Source of the DNA: Siphonodentalium dalli
Taxonomy: Eukaryota > Mollusca > Scaphopoda > Gadilida > Siphonodentaliidae
Assembly: GCA_032622095.1 (NCBI GenBank)
Contig: CP136061.1
Coordinates: 82,314,324-82,378,323 of the forward strand
Length of the DNA stretch: 64,000 nt
Direction: 5' to 3'
This document shows positions 1 through 9,645 of the stretch, one piece after another. Under the pieces are notes generated by a model. That model did no database searches and had not been told where the DNA came from. It saw only the letters and a program-made list of their open reading frames with translations. Position 1 is the first letter of the stretch, and each line of letters opens with the position of its first letter. Both the position numbers and the translations under genes were made by a program.

Positions 1-340
1 AAACGTGAACAAATTTGCTATGCAATGACTTTTTGGTCTTTTTGAGTGTGACTATACTCATATAATAACATATCCAAAATCCGCATGAACCAGAATGGGA
101 AAGTCGTAATTTTTGAGTCAAAATACTGAAATATGTAAACAAAAATATTGAAAATTGAAATTTTTTTAATAAACAAATCTGCCAACCATAAACGCTCAGT
201 CGAGTACCCTGACTGCCAAATGTGACCATATAATAACATGTCCAAATTGACCATGCGTATAATGAAGGGAAAGTCGTTAATTCTGGATAAAAATGAAGAA
301 AATGGTGAAAATTGGAATTTTTGTCTGGGAACCAGGTCGG
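1..340. repeat. Two diverged tandem copies of a ~180-bp unit
   Basis: Two stretches share the order 'CATATAATAACAT', then 'GGGAAAGTCGT', then an A-rich 'GAAAATTG' tail, at about 55-165 and 228-325. I read them as a diverged tandem duplication of an unknown interspersed repeat. The short reading frame over it has no recognisable domain. Positions 341-960 hold nothing I can identify. Confidence 0.55.
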
Positions 341-959
341 CCAAAATGCTTCTCCAGACTGGGGCCCCAGTATTAAAGTTGATCCATTATTGTTCGCAAG
401 GATGTTTGCTCTAACTAATTTGACGCTAACATGTGGCCGTGAATGTTACGGGGCAATATGGCGGCAATTTCCTGGAGTGTACTAACATTAACTACATGGT
501 CCTCTAAATGTATTAATGTGACAGAAACCTGCAACAGACAAGACAGTCAAAGACTGTGGGGTCGCTCACCAGACTGCAAAGACTGATAAGACTGGGGCTC
601 TGGAGACCACAACAGTCAGAACTTTTCATAATCATTTTAAAAGAATTAGATCTAAACAGGATATGTGACTAGAGAGGCTTCATGTATGTAGATCAGTGAA
701 TATCTACCTTTAAATTACCAACTGTACACTACTGATCACCCCCTCCTCCTCCAGCTCAACATGTCCCCTTACGATCGGGCTCCAGACTCCTAAGTCTTAG
801 GTTGGAATTTCACAACCGACATCTCAAACTTTCTCAATTGTTGGAAATTTCCAATCTCACAAGCGCCTTTTTATGAAACCACATAGACATGTTTAAAGCC
901 CAATTATCCATGGACCCAAAAACACTATATGTATGTCAGATTAATCAGTCAGGTAGTTC

Positions 960-2060
960 CAAGGTAGATGTTTTAATGAATTTTGTATTTTAATGATTTT
1001 ATTAGACACAAAAGTCTTAAGTCCCCATAGCCCCTGTCATTTCTTAACGGGTTGACCTCGTGTTAACAAATCTGAATCTCAGTCAGTAAAGGATCCTCCA
1101 TACTATATGTAAGCTAAATAGTCCAACCTCTCTTGAAAAGACATTTTAAGTATTACTATAGAGACATACAGTTATTTAACCTGGTGACCCCATCTGAATA
1201 AATTTGAATCCCAGACACCAAAGAACCCTTCATACTAAATATCAGTAAAATAAACCTGATGGTCTGTGTGAAGGAAGCATATTAAGAGGAAAAATGTCCT
1301 TTGCTTGGCCCATATTTGACCAGGTGACCCCATTTGAACATATCTGAACTACAGTCACCAAAGGACCCTTCATACCAAATATGAACCCATTCAACCTGAT
1401 CGTACATGATAAGTCGTTTTTAAGAATTAATATGGAGGGCAAGAGTTATGGCCCTGTCTTCACAACCATTTGACAGAGTGACCTCATTTGAACAAATCTG
1501 AATGTGAGTCACCTAGGGAACATCCCTGGATGGATGGACAGACAGATGAACAGGTGACAGATGAGAAGTGATGACTATAGCCTCGTCTCAGGTGAGCTTC
1601 AAAATTACATTTCATTGAACAAATCTATCAATCACCCCAACACTGTTATTTTGTTTTAGAGTTATGTCCCTGGCTCTGCCCCTATTTGACCCAGTGACCC
1701 AATTTGAACAAATCTGAACCACAGTCACCCAAGGTCCATCCGTACCAAATATAAGCTAAATCGGCCCAATATATTTTGAGAAAAAGTCATTCTAAGAATT
1801 ACTATGAGTTATGGCCCTGGTTTCTCAACTAATTGACCGGGTGACCTCATTTGAACAAATTTGAACACCAGTCACACAAGGACCCTCCATACCAAATATT
1901 AGCTAAATCGGCCCAATGGTTCTGGACAAGAAATCGTTGTAAGAATTACTATGGAGGAATAGAGTTATGGGCCTGGTTTCGCGGACGGACGGACAGACGG
2001 ACGACGGACGAGGAGTGATGACTATAGCTCCACCGGAGACTTCGTCTCAGGTGAGCTAAA
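960..2060. repeat. Degenerate interspersed repeat (mollusc-type), repeated copies
   Basis: A phrase of the form 'GTGACCCCATTTGAACAAATCTGAA', followed by 'TCACCAAAGGACCCTCCATACC' and 'AGAGTTATGGCCCTG', recurs at least four times with drift. Two copies end in the same tail: a GGAC/GGAT run, then 'TGATGACTATAGC', then 'CGTCTCAGGTGAGCT' (about 1525-1600 and 1980-2056). This layout matches a repeat I associate with bivalve and gastropod genomes, from memory and not from a search. No gene is visible here. A short low-complexity stretch with recurring 'CCAAA' words follows at about 2290-2520. Confidence 0.65.
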
Positions 2061-2561
2061 AACCGCATTATTACTGTTGCCATAGCATAATTATGCCTGT
2101 CATTTCGTGCATAATTTGACCCTAAAACTATAAAATGGCGAATTCTAATCAGTTATTATAAGTCATATCCCAAGGATTTGACAATTCGGTGTCTAAACAG
2201 TTTTCAAAATGACAGCGAAAATTGCAGTCGGAAGTGAACAATTGAAGTGTTTTATTTGTTTTAAATTTTTTTTACGGTATTGTATAGCCAATATGTAGTC
2301 ATATATGCCACCATATGGGTTTCCAAAGCCACCATTAGTTTCATAATACACCAAATGAGTGTCCCAAACCACACAACGAGTCCACCAAACCATATACAGA
2401 GTTACAAAACCCATCTGGTAACCAAAAACAACCAGCATGTGAGTATCAAAATCCATAGGACGGGCGCCCCAAATCCAAACATTGTTCCAAACCATCGACG
2501 GGGTGTCCCAATCCACGAAACGAAAAACAGCGTGCGATCGTGACAATAGCATGCTATTTGC

Positions 2562-2661
2562 ATGATATTTATGATTGGTATCAGAACAAGTTCTATCTAT
2601 ATTATAATATTCTTTCTTCTTGTGCCTATTTTGACAGCAATACCCACATCAAACGCCACTC
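2562..2661 (+). CDS. C-type lectin gene, candidate signal-peptide exon
   Basis: From the ATG at 2562 the frame encodes a short polar start, a strongly hydrophobic run (about residues 11-25, IYIIIFFLLVPILTA) and a polar PTSNAT segment, which is the profile of a cleavable signal peptide. A GT at 2662 would end the exon in phase 1, exactly the phase needed to join the CTLD exon starting at 4158. The donor itself (ACTC|GTATCT) is weak, and the frame continues to 2765 if unspliced. I link it to the downstream lectin exons by phase, strand and position only. It could instead be a chance hydrophobic frame. Confidence 0.42.
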
Positions 2662-2884
2662 GTATCTCCAATGACAATATGTATACATACGGTTTGCTTA
2701 TGTTTGATGATCGCCAAAAATGGTTAAAGTTGACCGATTTGTTGCAGTTTTCCATACGAGGGTGACGTCATATTGATAGAGGGGTAGCGATGTGGATAAT
2801 AAATAAACTGGAATGTTTCCTTTGAGTTAAACTCCATTTTGAAGATACAGCCCCTTACTCAAACAATCTAACACTGGTGAAAAA

Positions 2885-3447
2885 AAACTGATAACGCAAT
2901 TAGTGACAAGCAAGCAGTCTTTATAGGGATAGTCCTACAAGAACCGAACCCACACCGGCCGTTTAACCCTTTCAGTGCCAAGTCCGATTTTGTATCAACC
3001 CATATTTCCTTGATCAGTTTTCAAATTTATTGATTATAATAATGTGATACATTGATGGAAAGAGCTCTAATAGCTCTTTCCATCAATGTATATCACATTA
3101 ATATAATCAATACATTTGAAAAATGATCAAGGAAATATGGGTTGATACAAAAATCGGACTTGGCACTGAAAGGGTTAAGTTTATGCAGAAGGTGCGATGT
3201 GAACAGGGCAGAGGACAAACGACACACACTCTTTGAATGTCCAACATGTAAGGACATTAGATCGGAACTAACCGAGATAGTCAAACAATTCTGGTGTGAT
3301 TATTGTAATTAGGCCGATGTATCGAAATTGAAATTTCTATACCATGTCGACAATATCAGAATACATAGAGCTCTTAGTAAATACACCAACGGAATAAACA
3401 AAAAAGTTCACATCTTCTCTCTACAATTGGGACTCAAATCGAGGTGA
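2885..3447 (+). pseudogene. LINE 3'-end fragment (C-terminal zinc-knuckle region), split by a MITE
   Basis: After 3179 the plus strand reads CRRCDVNRAEDKRHTLFECP, the Cys/His knuckle (C-x2-C, then H and C) that closes many non-LTR retrotransposon polyproteins. The frame runs on to about 3447 with one in-frame TAG at 3310. The frame 5' of the inserted MITE (about 2905-2966) continues the same coding phase across the TTAA site. Only the last about 110 codons remain, so this is a 5'-truncated dead copy. I cannot place its clade. Confidence 0.6.
2967..3174. mobile_element. piggyBac-like foldback MITE, TTAA duplication
   Basis: A 208-bp near-perfect palindrome has arms of about 100 bp. The ends read CCCTTTCAGTGCC and GGCACTGAAAGGG, and TTAA is duplicated on both sides (2963-2966 and 3175-3178). 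TTAA targets with CCC-starting termini are the hallmark of the piggyBac superfamily. There is no coding capacity, so it would need a transposase supplied in trans. It sits inside the LINE fragment, so it inserted later. Confidence 0.8.
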
Positions 3448-4157
3448 AATCAGTACATGATTACAATAATGTACTTGCGTTTGTTTATGTTTGTTTCTCT
3501 GTCTGCTTGATTATCTTATGACATGTCATACACTATAGTCTAGTCTTTTATGCAATGAATTGCCTTCAAGATCTGGCGTTGATTTGACACGCACACTTGG
3601 AGAAACTTGGTAGCCTATCTCTAAATTTCTTCACATCAATTCTTATTTATTCATTTGCTGGCAAAATGCCAAATGTATTAATTTACGTAAATTCGGAATT
3701 TATGCTGCGTTTATGTATCAGTAAATTCCGTGCATGGAATTTAAGCACAATTTACATTGTTTGTAAATTCCATTTTTCGTGCACTGTCTGATTGGGTGAT
3801 GATTTATAAGCACCACTCTCAAACAACCATGTCTGGCCGAAAACATAGACTTTCATTCCCGACATATCAGTTAGAATTTAAAACAAAACAGAGGACGAAC
3901 GAGTTCAGATAGGTTGTTGTTTTAACAAGTGTTTAATGTGTAAATAATTGTTTTCTATATCAAAAGTTCAATATTTTCCCACTTTTTTATTATGGTTACT
4001 TTGGAATTAAATGGCCATTAGTTGGAACATTTCTAACCATACAGGGAGCTGTCGATGAGGTTTGAAGTTGTAACAGCTGGACAATTTGAACCCATGTATA
4101 ATGGTCAATTGGGTAAACTTTGTGAGATGTCATAAATGGAGTTAACATTAATTTCAG

Positions 4158-4327
4158 AATGTGCATCGGGTGATGTTATGACGAACCAGTCCACGTGCCT
4201 GACCGTCATATCTTCTTCGGCTGCGTCAGAGTTATCGCCCGTTGTTGCTGAACGTGAATGCGAGCAGCACGGATTCAGACTCCCGGTACCAATTCACGGT
4301 GAAGACTTGATGAAACTGGCAAACCTG
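4158..4327 (+). CDS. C-type lectin gene, first CTLD, N-terminal exon
   Basis: The acceptor 'ATTTCAG' ends at 4157 and the donor CTG|GTGAGC follows 4327. The exon starts in phase 1 and ends in phase 0. It encodes Cys-Ala-Ser-Gly, then a second Cys (QSTC) about 13 residues on, then 'ERECEQHGFRLPVPI', matching the start of a C-type lectin-like domain (Cys pair, then the A-x2-C-x3-G-x2-L helix motif). The fold is secreted or extracellular and commonly binds sugars or proteins. The domain is divergent, with no WIGL here, and is completed by the exon at 4951. Confidence 0.6.
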
Positions 4328-4479
4328 GTGAGCACGAGTCCACTCTTCATTGTAGATGAAGTCGTACATGTTAAGGCTTTAATTGATCAGTCGAGATATG
4401 GTGTAACGGCTAGAACGACGTAAAACTCTAACTAAACAACAAACATTACACTCACGCACCTGGACAATTATCCGATTCA

Positions 4480-4715
4480 TCTGACGTTCGGTGCGTAGCC
4501 ATATGAACAGCCTAATTCTCTATATCGCTATATGGTATCACTATATATTGCTATATGGAATGGTCTGTTCTAAAAATAGACAAATAAACGGTCCCAATAA
4601 AATATTCGTAATAAAATCAATATTAATTGATAGAAGCCTTTCCGGAGAGGGGTCTTCAGTTCATATTTATTATTTTATACCCACGCAACTATTTCAAATT
4701 TGTTATTTAAAGATA
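4480..4715 (+). repeat. Interspersed repeat, copy 1 of a family in the lectin introns
   Basis: This sequence recurs in reverse complement at about 24600-24830, and part of it again in direct orientation at about 25005-25100. Shared blocks are the AT-rich 'TCAATATTAATTGATAGAAGC', then 'TTTCCGGA', 'GTCTTCAGTTCA' and 'TTTTATACC', plus 'GCCTAAT' near the outer end. It has no coding capacity and no clear terminal inverted repeat. It is probably a non-autonomous element. Confidence 0.6.
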
Positions 4716-4950
4716 TAATCCATCATTAACGACAATTTCGGTAATTTCTTAAACGCAATTTTGAGGAATTTATACACAAACAGACGTTTGTAGTAAGCTC
4801 GTGGTTTGCATGGTTAGCAGACGATAAAATGTTTCCAGTAATATTTGGGGAAATACCACATCCAGATTGTTTTTAGTTCATTCCAAATAATAACACAATG
4901 CAATTCATTATTCATGTCCTAACCGTGGTGTTCTGTTTGAACGTCCTTAG

Positions 4951-5059
4951 ACCACAAGTGCCTATATAGGAATTACGGACGTGCTGACTGAAGGTGTGTT
5001 TCAAGGCATCGATGGCTCCAATGCTACACTTCCACTGGTGTTTAGCCTACCACCACAAG
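4951..5059 (+). CDS. C-type lectin gene, first CTLD, middle exon
   Basis: The acceptor ends in 'CCTTAG' at 4950 and the strong donor CACAAG|GTATCG follows 5059. The exon enters in phase 0 and leaves in phase 1, matching both neighbours. It encodes TTSAYIGITDVLTEGVFQGIDG, in which YIGITD corresponds to the WIGL core motif of CTLDs and 'EGVFQGIDG' to the following W/F-x-D-G loop. A potential N-glycosylation site (NAT) follows. The calcium-ligand EPN/QPD signature is not visible, so sugar binding cannot be assumed. Confidence 0.62.
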
Positions 5060-5117
5060 GTATCGTGAATAGAAATATATCCTATTACATGTATATAGAT
5101 AATGGATGGCTTGGAGT

Positions 5118-5214
5118 TGACTATGCCAAAATAGTTGTCCCGGGGAGGAATTGTCCACGATCCGCATGCGAGTGGACTATTCTTCCCCAAAAACCACTAG
5201 TTTGGCATAGTCAA
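5118..5214. repeat. Foldback hairpin in the intron after 5059
   Basis: TTGACTATGCCAAAATAGTTG and, inverted, CACTAGTTTGGCATAGTCAA form the outer arms. The inner parts (GGGGAGGAATTGTCCAC against GTGGACTATTCTTCCCC) also pair, giving arms of about 42 bp. It interrupts what would otherwise look like a continued reading frame, which supports ending the exon at 5059. Confidence 0.65.
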
Positions 5215-5292
5215 AGACAAGACATGCTTTATTTATTATATTATATCGAAAATTGGTGTCAATTCTCACACAATTTCATTGTCTGATTATAG

Positions 5293-5451
5293 TTTATTTA
5301 CCGCGAACTTCGGAAATCGGTCTCAGAATTTACACAATCCGATATTGCAACAAGTACGATAACGTTCAATATAGTTTCAGATTGGCCGTGTGTTCAGATG
5401 TCAATTCGATTGTGCGAAATTATTACGTCTCATTAAATAGAACAAATAAAA
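5293..5451 (+). CDS. C-type lectin gene, candidate linking / CTLD C-terminal exon
   Basis: The acceptor 'GATTATAG' ends at 5292 and a good donor (AAAA|GTATGTGA) follows 5451. The exon is exactly 159 nt and phase 1 at both ends, so it fits between its neighbours without changing frame. It encodes about 53 residues with two cysteines (RYCNKYDN and RLAVCSDV) and an N-glycosylation sequon (NRTNK). It should complete the first CTLD, but the WND-C motif is not recognisable. Support is therefore splice logic rather than homology, and it could be an inter-domain linker. Confidence 0.42.
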
Positions 5452-5459
5452 GTATGTGA

Positions 5460-7290
5460 CTATAGGCCAGCTGCTGGGGTACTATCGAAAAATAGTATCG
5501 CAATCTACAGCCAATCAGAACGCAATAAATCACTTTGGTTGTTATACCATTGGCCAAGATCCTTTGGCACACTGCATGGAATAGTATTTAAACATCCCAA
5601 TTATAAACTGGCATAGTAAATCGCAACTGAGAGGAACATTTGATTATTTATTAGCTTACCATTGTCCCATAGTAGGCCGTAACTTGTTGACTCCACGTTG
5701 TGTAACGCTTGTTTCGGACACGGATTAGATTATCACAATATTTATTGACTCAAAGAAATGTGTCAATAATAACAAAACAACAATCATAAGAACAAGGCAG
5801 TTAGAGAATTTGCCTGAAAGCCAGTTGTGGGCTCCCTTAAAAAGACATTCGACCAAGAGCGCCGGTCTTGTCCGACGTATCGTTTTTATTCCACATTCCG
5901 CTTCTGTGTCACATGACATGACGCAAAGCTACTTATTGGCCCATTAGTCAGCAATGTGTACTCCACGTTGTTTTATATTGATCTGTCGTACTGGCGTTAT
6001 TGATTTGGTCTAAAGTGGCCCAAAGTCATTAATCTTTCTGTGACTTCCAGGCAACATTCAGGCCTCGGTATGTCACTTGAAACAAACGAAAATAACGACG
6101 CGTATTAAAATCAAATTTCTCACCGCGAAGCCGAGCAACTTTCTGAGACAAAGTAAAAATGTAGACGCTGGTTGTTGAACGTTTTGTATTAATCGGCCTG
6201 AATGATAACTTCACAAGTATATTGTAATACACATCTTGTATCTTGTGTCGTGAAGATAATTTGTTCCACACATCGAACATAACTGGAAACACAAAAGTCT
6301 CACAGTTTGGCACTAAGTTGGTGTGGTCAACGATAAAACACTCTGCAACATTATATTGTCTTTCTATTATATCATGTTCTGCCTTTTTCCTGACATGTGG
6401 TGTTCATTTGCAAATTGCAATGTGACAAATAAGACTAATTTGGCAACTTCCAATATGTCAATCAGATAAGCTGTAATTCAAGTTAGATGAAGTAATCAAA
6501 ACAGAGAATACATTTAGGTGAACTCAGCTACATGTAACTCAGTGTGATACAAACATTACCATCCTTTCTCAAATGCATTAGCATGAAACTCACGTGTTGA
6601 ACGGCAAGCATAAAGCCCTGACGCGACGAGCCAAATGTTGTCGGGACTACATGTGCATGTGTACTGTGTAGTACCCGGGTGTGGTGCCGACCATCTCACG
6701 GTTGATTGGACACGGCATATAGGTAAATCTTTCAGCCAATCAGACGGCTGGAAAGTCACATGAGAGCCATACTATACTGTAGGTTATCTGGAGCATTTGA
6801 CAAAGCAAACGGCCGCATATCTAGCTAATATGTCATCTATCCACCGCTCACTACCTTTATTGCCTACATAAAGCTTGCCTAACAAACGTTACGTTTATTA
6901 TGTCAATGTAGCTTTATTAGGTCAATGTATCTTTAGGTTAGTACTACTTTCATGACGTAATTGCATATGCAAATTGCGCAGGTAACTATGAACGTTAACC
7001 GACCAAAATGACGTCATTGTGATTTTGGGACATTTTTATCATCCATAATTCACCGCAATTTATACAAAATTCGTAAACGGATATGTGTTTTGTTCTAAAG
7101 CATCTATAAACCATTCGTACAAGGTCAGCTTAGAATAACTATAAAAAACTCCAACGAACTATTGCGCTCTATAAGCTGTACGTCATGAATGCTAATTAGT
7201 TTGCTTGACCTAAAAAATGTAAGGGCGTAATCGAAGTAACGAATGTAAAACAGAGGAAAATGACAGATTTACTTCACAAAAGGCAAGTTT
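5460..7290. other. Intronic stretch without a recognisable gene
   Basis: Short frames occur on both strands, but none shows a family motif and none fits the phase 1 needed by the lectin. A cysteine-rich minus-strand frame at 6556-6759 was considered and not accepted. Short AT-rich direct repeats (around 6885-6945) are the only structure I see. Confidence 0.5.
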
Positions 7291-7299
7291 TGTGCGATG

Positions 7300-7442
7300 G
7301 ATAAATACAATATGTAGCTAATGTTGTCGCCTAAACTGTTTATGTCCGTTCGGGGGATTTGGCGTCTATCCGTCTCGGCAGAGCCTCGCCCAATAGATGA
7401 TCAAACCCCCCACGGAGATAAACAGTTTAAGCTACATATTCT
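7300..7442. repeat. Imperfect foldback (MITE-like) in lectin intron
   Basis: 'AATATGTAGCT' and 'AAACTGTTTATGTCCG' at about 7308-7355 recur inverted as 'CGGAGATAAACAGTTT' and 'AAGCTACATATT' at about 7415-7442, around a GC-rich centre. There is no coding capacity. It lies about 90 bp upstream of the next lectin exon. Confidence 0.6.
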
Positions 7443-7527
7443 ATATATCTCATACTGACTGGCTTATAAAATATTATCTTCTGCTGAATGTAACTATAAC
7501 TGACGTTACAATAATTGATACATTCAG

Positions 7528-7696
7528 CATCTTGTCCGTTTGGATGGCATCACTATCAGTCAAAAAAGATCTGTCTTAAAGCATTTGATACTAAACGAAC
7601 AATGGAAGACGCCAGGTTGGCCTGCGTGGAACACAACAGTACCCTGGTGAGACTCGAGGGACCCGAGGATCAAGCTGAGGTTCTTCCACTATTGAC
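7528..7696 (+). CDS. C-type lectin gene, second CTLD, N-terminal exon
   Basis: The acceptor 'ACATTCAG' ends at 7527 and the consensus donor GTATGT starts at 7697. The exon is phase 1 in and phase 2 out. It encodes SCPFGWHHYQSKKIC, the classic opening of a C-type lectin domain (C-P-x-G-W, then the paired Cys), followed by the helix motif 'MEDARLACVEHNSTLVRLE' (A-x2-C, then the hydrophobic strand). The domain is interrupted here by a 16.6-kb intron and completed at 24288-24505, where the phase-2 acceptor matches. The product is expected to be extracellular. Confidence 0.87.
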
Positions 7697-8372
7697 GTAT
7701 GTATTTGGCATGTTTGGCAAAGTAGTTGCACTCCGTGGAATGCGTTGATGGATTATGCTCCAAAAAGTAGAGAGTGTCGCACATGTATTTGGTCATTAGT
7801 TCACAACACAAGCCATCAATTTAACATGAGCAAAAATAAAATATATCACGTGATCTCTTGTGACTCTATACACAACTATCGTGTTTTCCGTCTTCGAAAA
7901 AGCCGAATAATTCGAGTTAATTCAACTTTGATCAAACATTATATCATTAATGTCTTTGCGCATTATATGAGATAGTGCCGAGCCATATTTCTCTTCGGAC
8001 CGTCTTGGAAAAAAACATCCATTATGTGATCATTATGTGTATATTTTGCCGAGACGGAGGCGATCACAAAGAAATTCCAAAAATAGCCCGGACGAAGTCG
8101 GGCACATCATCTAGTTAGCTATAAACACGATGACAACACCTCAGATACTCCGATGAGACCCTATGCATTGGAACATTTTAGTTGAATCCGGTTTGAGTAT
8201 ATGGCACACGTATTTAATTACATACGTATCTCCAGTTAAACTCATTGAAAACACACATAAAGGTTATTGGGAAACGGTCCAGAAAAATAGACTTGTCCAT
8301 GCAATCCGTATTACAAGAAACCCATTGTACTTGTTGATCAGCTTAAATACGGGGATCGAGGTTTAGTATAAC
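7697..8372. other. Start of the giant lectin intron, left of element 1
   Basis: About 680 bp of intron precede the retroelement. No family motif is seen in its small frames. Part of it ('GCCGAGACGGAGGCGATCAC', 'CCCGGACGAAGTCGGGC') suggests an old repeat, but I cannot name it. Removing the element would leave an intron of about 790 bp. Confidence 0.6.
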
Positions 8373-8831
8373 TGTGAGGTAATGAACACATAGATATAGT
8401 AGGTACAAGTCTTTATTATGTTGTGAATAAGATATGCAGTGTGTACAAATATAATGATCAAGAGTCGCCGCGAAGTGATGTCCCCGAATGGGTGATGCCT
8501 GGTGTGAATGATGCCTGGATATAACCTCGAGATGAGATGAGTCTAGTGAAAGCATGAGGTGATGGGATGTGGTTGTTTCTTATATACTATTTGGGATGCA
8601 TATTAGATGAGGCGTTTGGCAATACACATCGGGATTGGTTCCTCCGTTATGGTCATCTTCCTTGACCATATTTGGGAGCCATCTTCATTGTGTGTATGTC
8701 TTCGCTGGGAGTAAGACGTGTGAGGTTTCGTTAAGAACCGAACACGAATATCTGAGTTTGTGGTTTTATATATTGGGACATTCTTATAGTTTGAATCAAG
8801 TTGTGAGATTATAATGGGTCGTGATCTCACA
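8373..8831 (-). repeat. 3' LTR of element 1 (full length)
   Basis: Read on the minus strand it begins TGTGAGATCAC and ends ACCTCACA, giving inverted TGTGAG/CTCACA ends as expected for an LTR of about 459 bp. A TATA box (minus TATATAAAA, 8764-8772) lies about 60 bp into the LTR, and a polyadenylation signal AATAAA (8412-8417) lies near its far end, so U3 is unusually short. The 47 bp 8785-8831 have no counterpart in the other LTR. Confidence 0.9.
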
Positions 8832-8835
8832 TATG

Positions 8836-8846
8836 TCCCCCCACCC
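8836..8846 (-). promoter_or_regulatory. Polypurine tract of element 1
   Basis: The minus strand reads GGGTGGGGGGA a few bases before the LTR terminus TGTGAG. It is the expected primer for plus-strand DNA synthesis and supports placing the LTR border at 8831 rather than at 8784. Confidence 0.65.
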
Positions 8847-8849
8847 GTG

Positions 8850-9645
8850 TAAGATTTTTAGCGCAGCGGAAAATCTTATGTAACATCAAAATTATGGACC
8901 TAACTGGGGTATTTGTGACCATGGTGTGGATGAGGATGAAATGAAGTATAATGACGATGGTGATCATATAGTAAGTCGATCGATACTTTGTAACATTGAT
9001 TGTGGTGAAGTTATGATTAATACATATGGAACAAAGTTGTCTTAAAATGATAATACGCAATATTATGAGATTATGAAATAAATGGTGGGAAAAGCATATA
9101 TGGGTTGGTATATAAAATGATCGGGCAAGCAGTGATAATGCGTGCTATATTGATATGTAGGGTAAGGTATGATAATAGAATATAGAGATACAAGTATGAG
9201 AAGTAATGAATATAACAATACGGTAATAGTGCATGGTATGTTTTGTAAATGATGTACATTGGTGATGTATTATATAAAGCATGTTGTATTGTTAATAAAA
9301 TCATGAGGATATGTATACATTCGGTATTGTGGTAATGAGAGACCAAATGTTTCTCATCTGCCGTCAATTGCACAGGGAATTGTTGAGAGCATGTGTCAGA
9401 GGTGAAATATTGTTTGGAGTGTGGTCTATGAGGCATTTATAAATGCGTTTGTTGATAGTTGGCGAGATCCGTGACCAATGTTATTGATGATAATTGGCGG
9501 TCAGTTGTCTAACGGTAGGGATTGGCACGTGTCATAATGGCGTTAGTATCTACAGCTGACGGGGTATGGATGCAGTAACGAAATTATAATTAGTCTGTGG
9601 GTTTGTGCCCCTTATAGAAAAAAAATGGTATTATTGATAAAATGA
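8850..9645 (-). other. Region between env and the 3' LTR
   Basis: About 800 bp without an assignable gene. A minus-strand frame at 9071-9436 (121 codons) begins with a polar segment and continues as a Tyr/Ile/Leu-rich hydrophobic stretch. It may be a small membrane protein or chance. I see no family motif. Confidence 0.4.

Noticed and set aside
2193-2552. 119-codon minus-strand frame with Trp/Val-rich repeats
   Set aside because: It follows a degenerate CCAAA-type low-complexity sequence, and the opposite strand is open too. No family motif.
6556-6759. Cys/Trp-rich minus-strand frame that looks like an extracellular exon
   Set aside because: No bordering splice sites in a fitting phase, no recognised domain, and it opposes the lectin gene.
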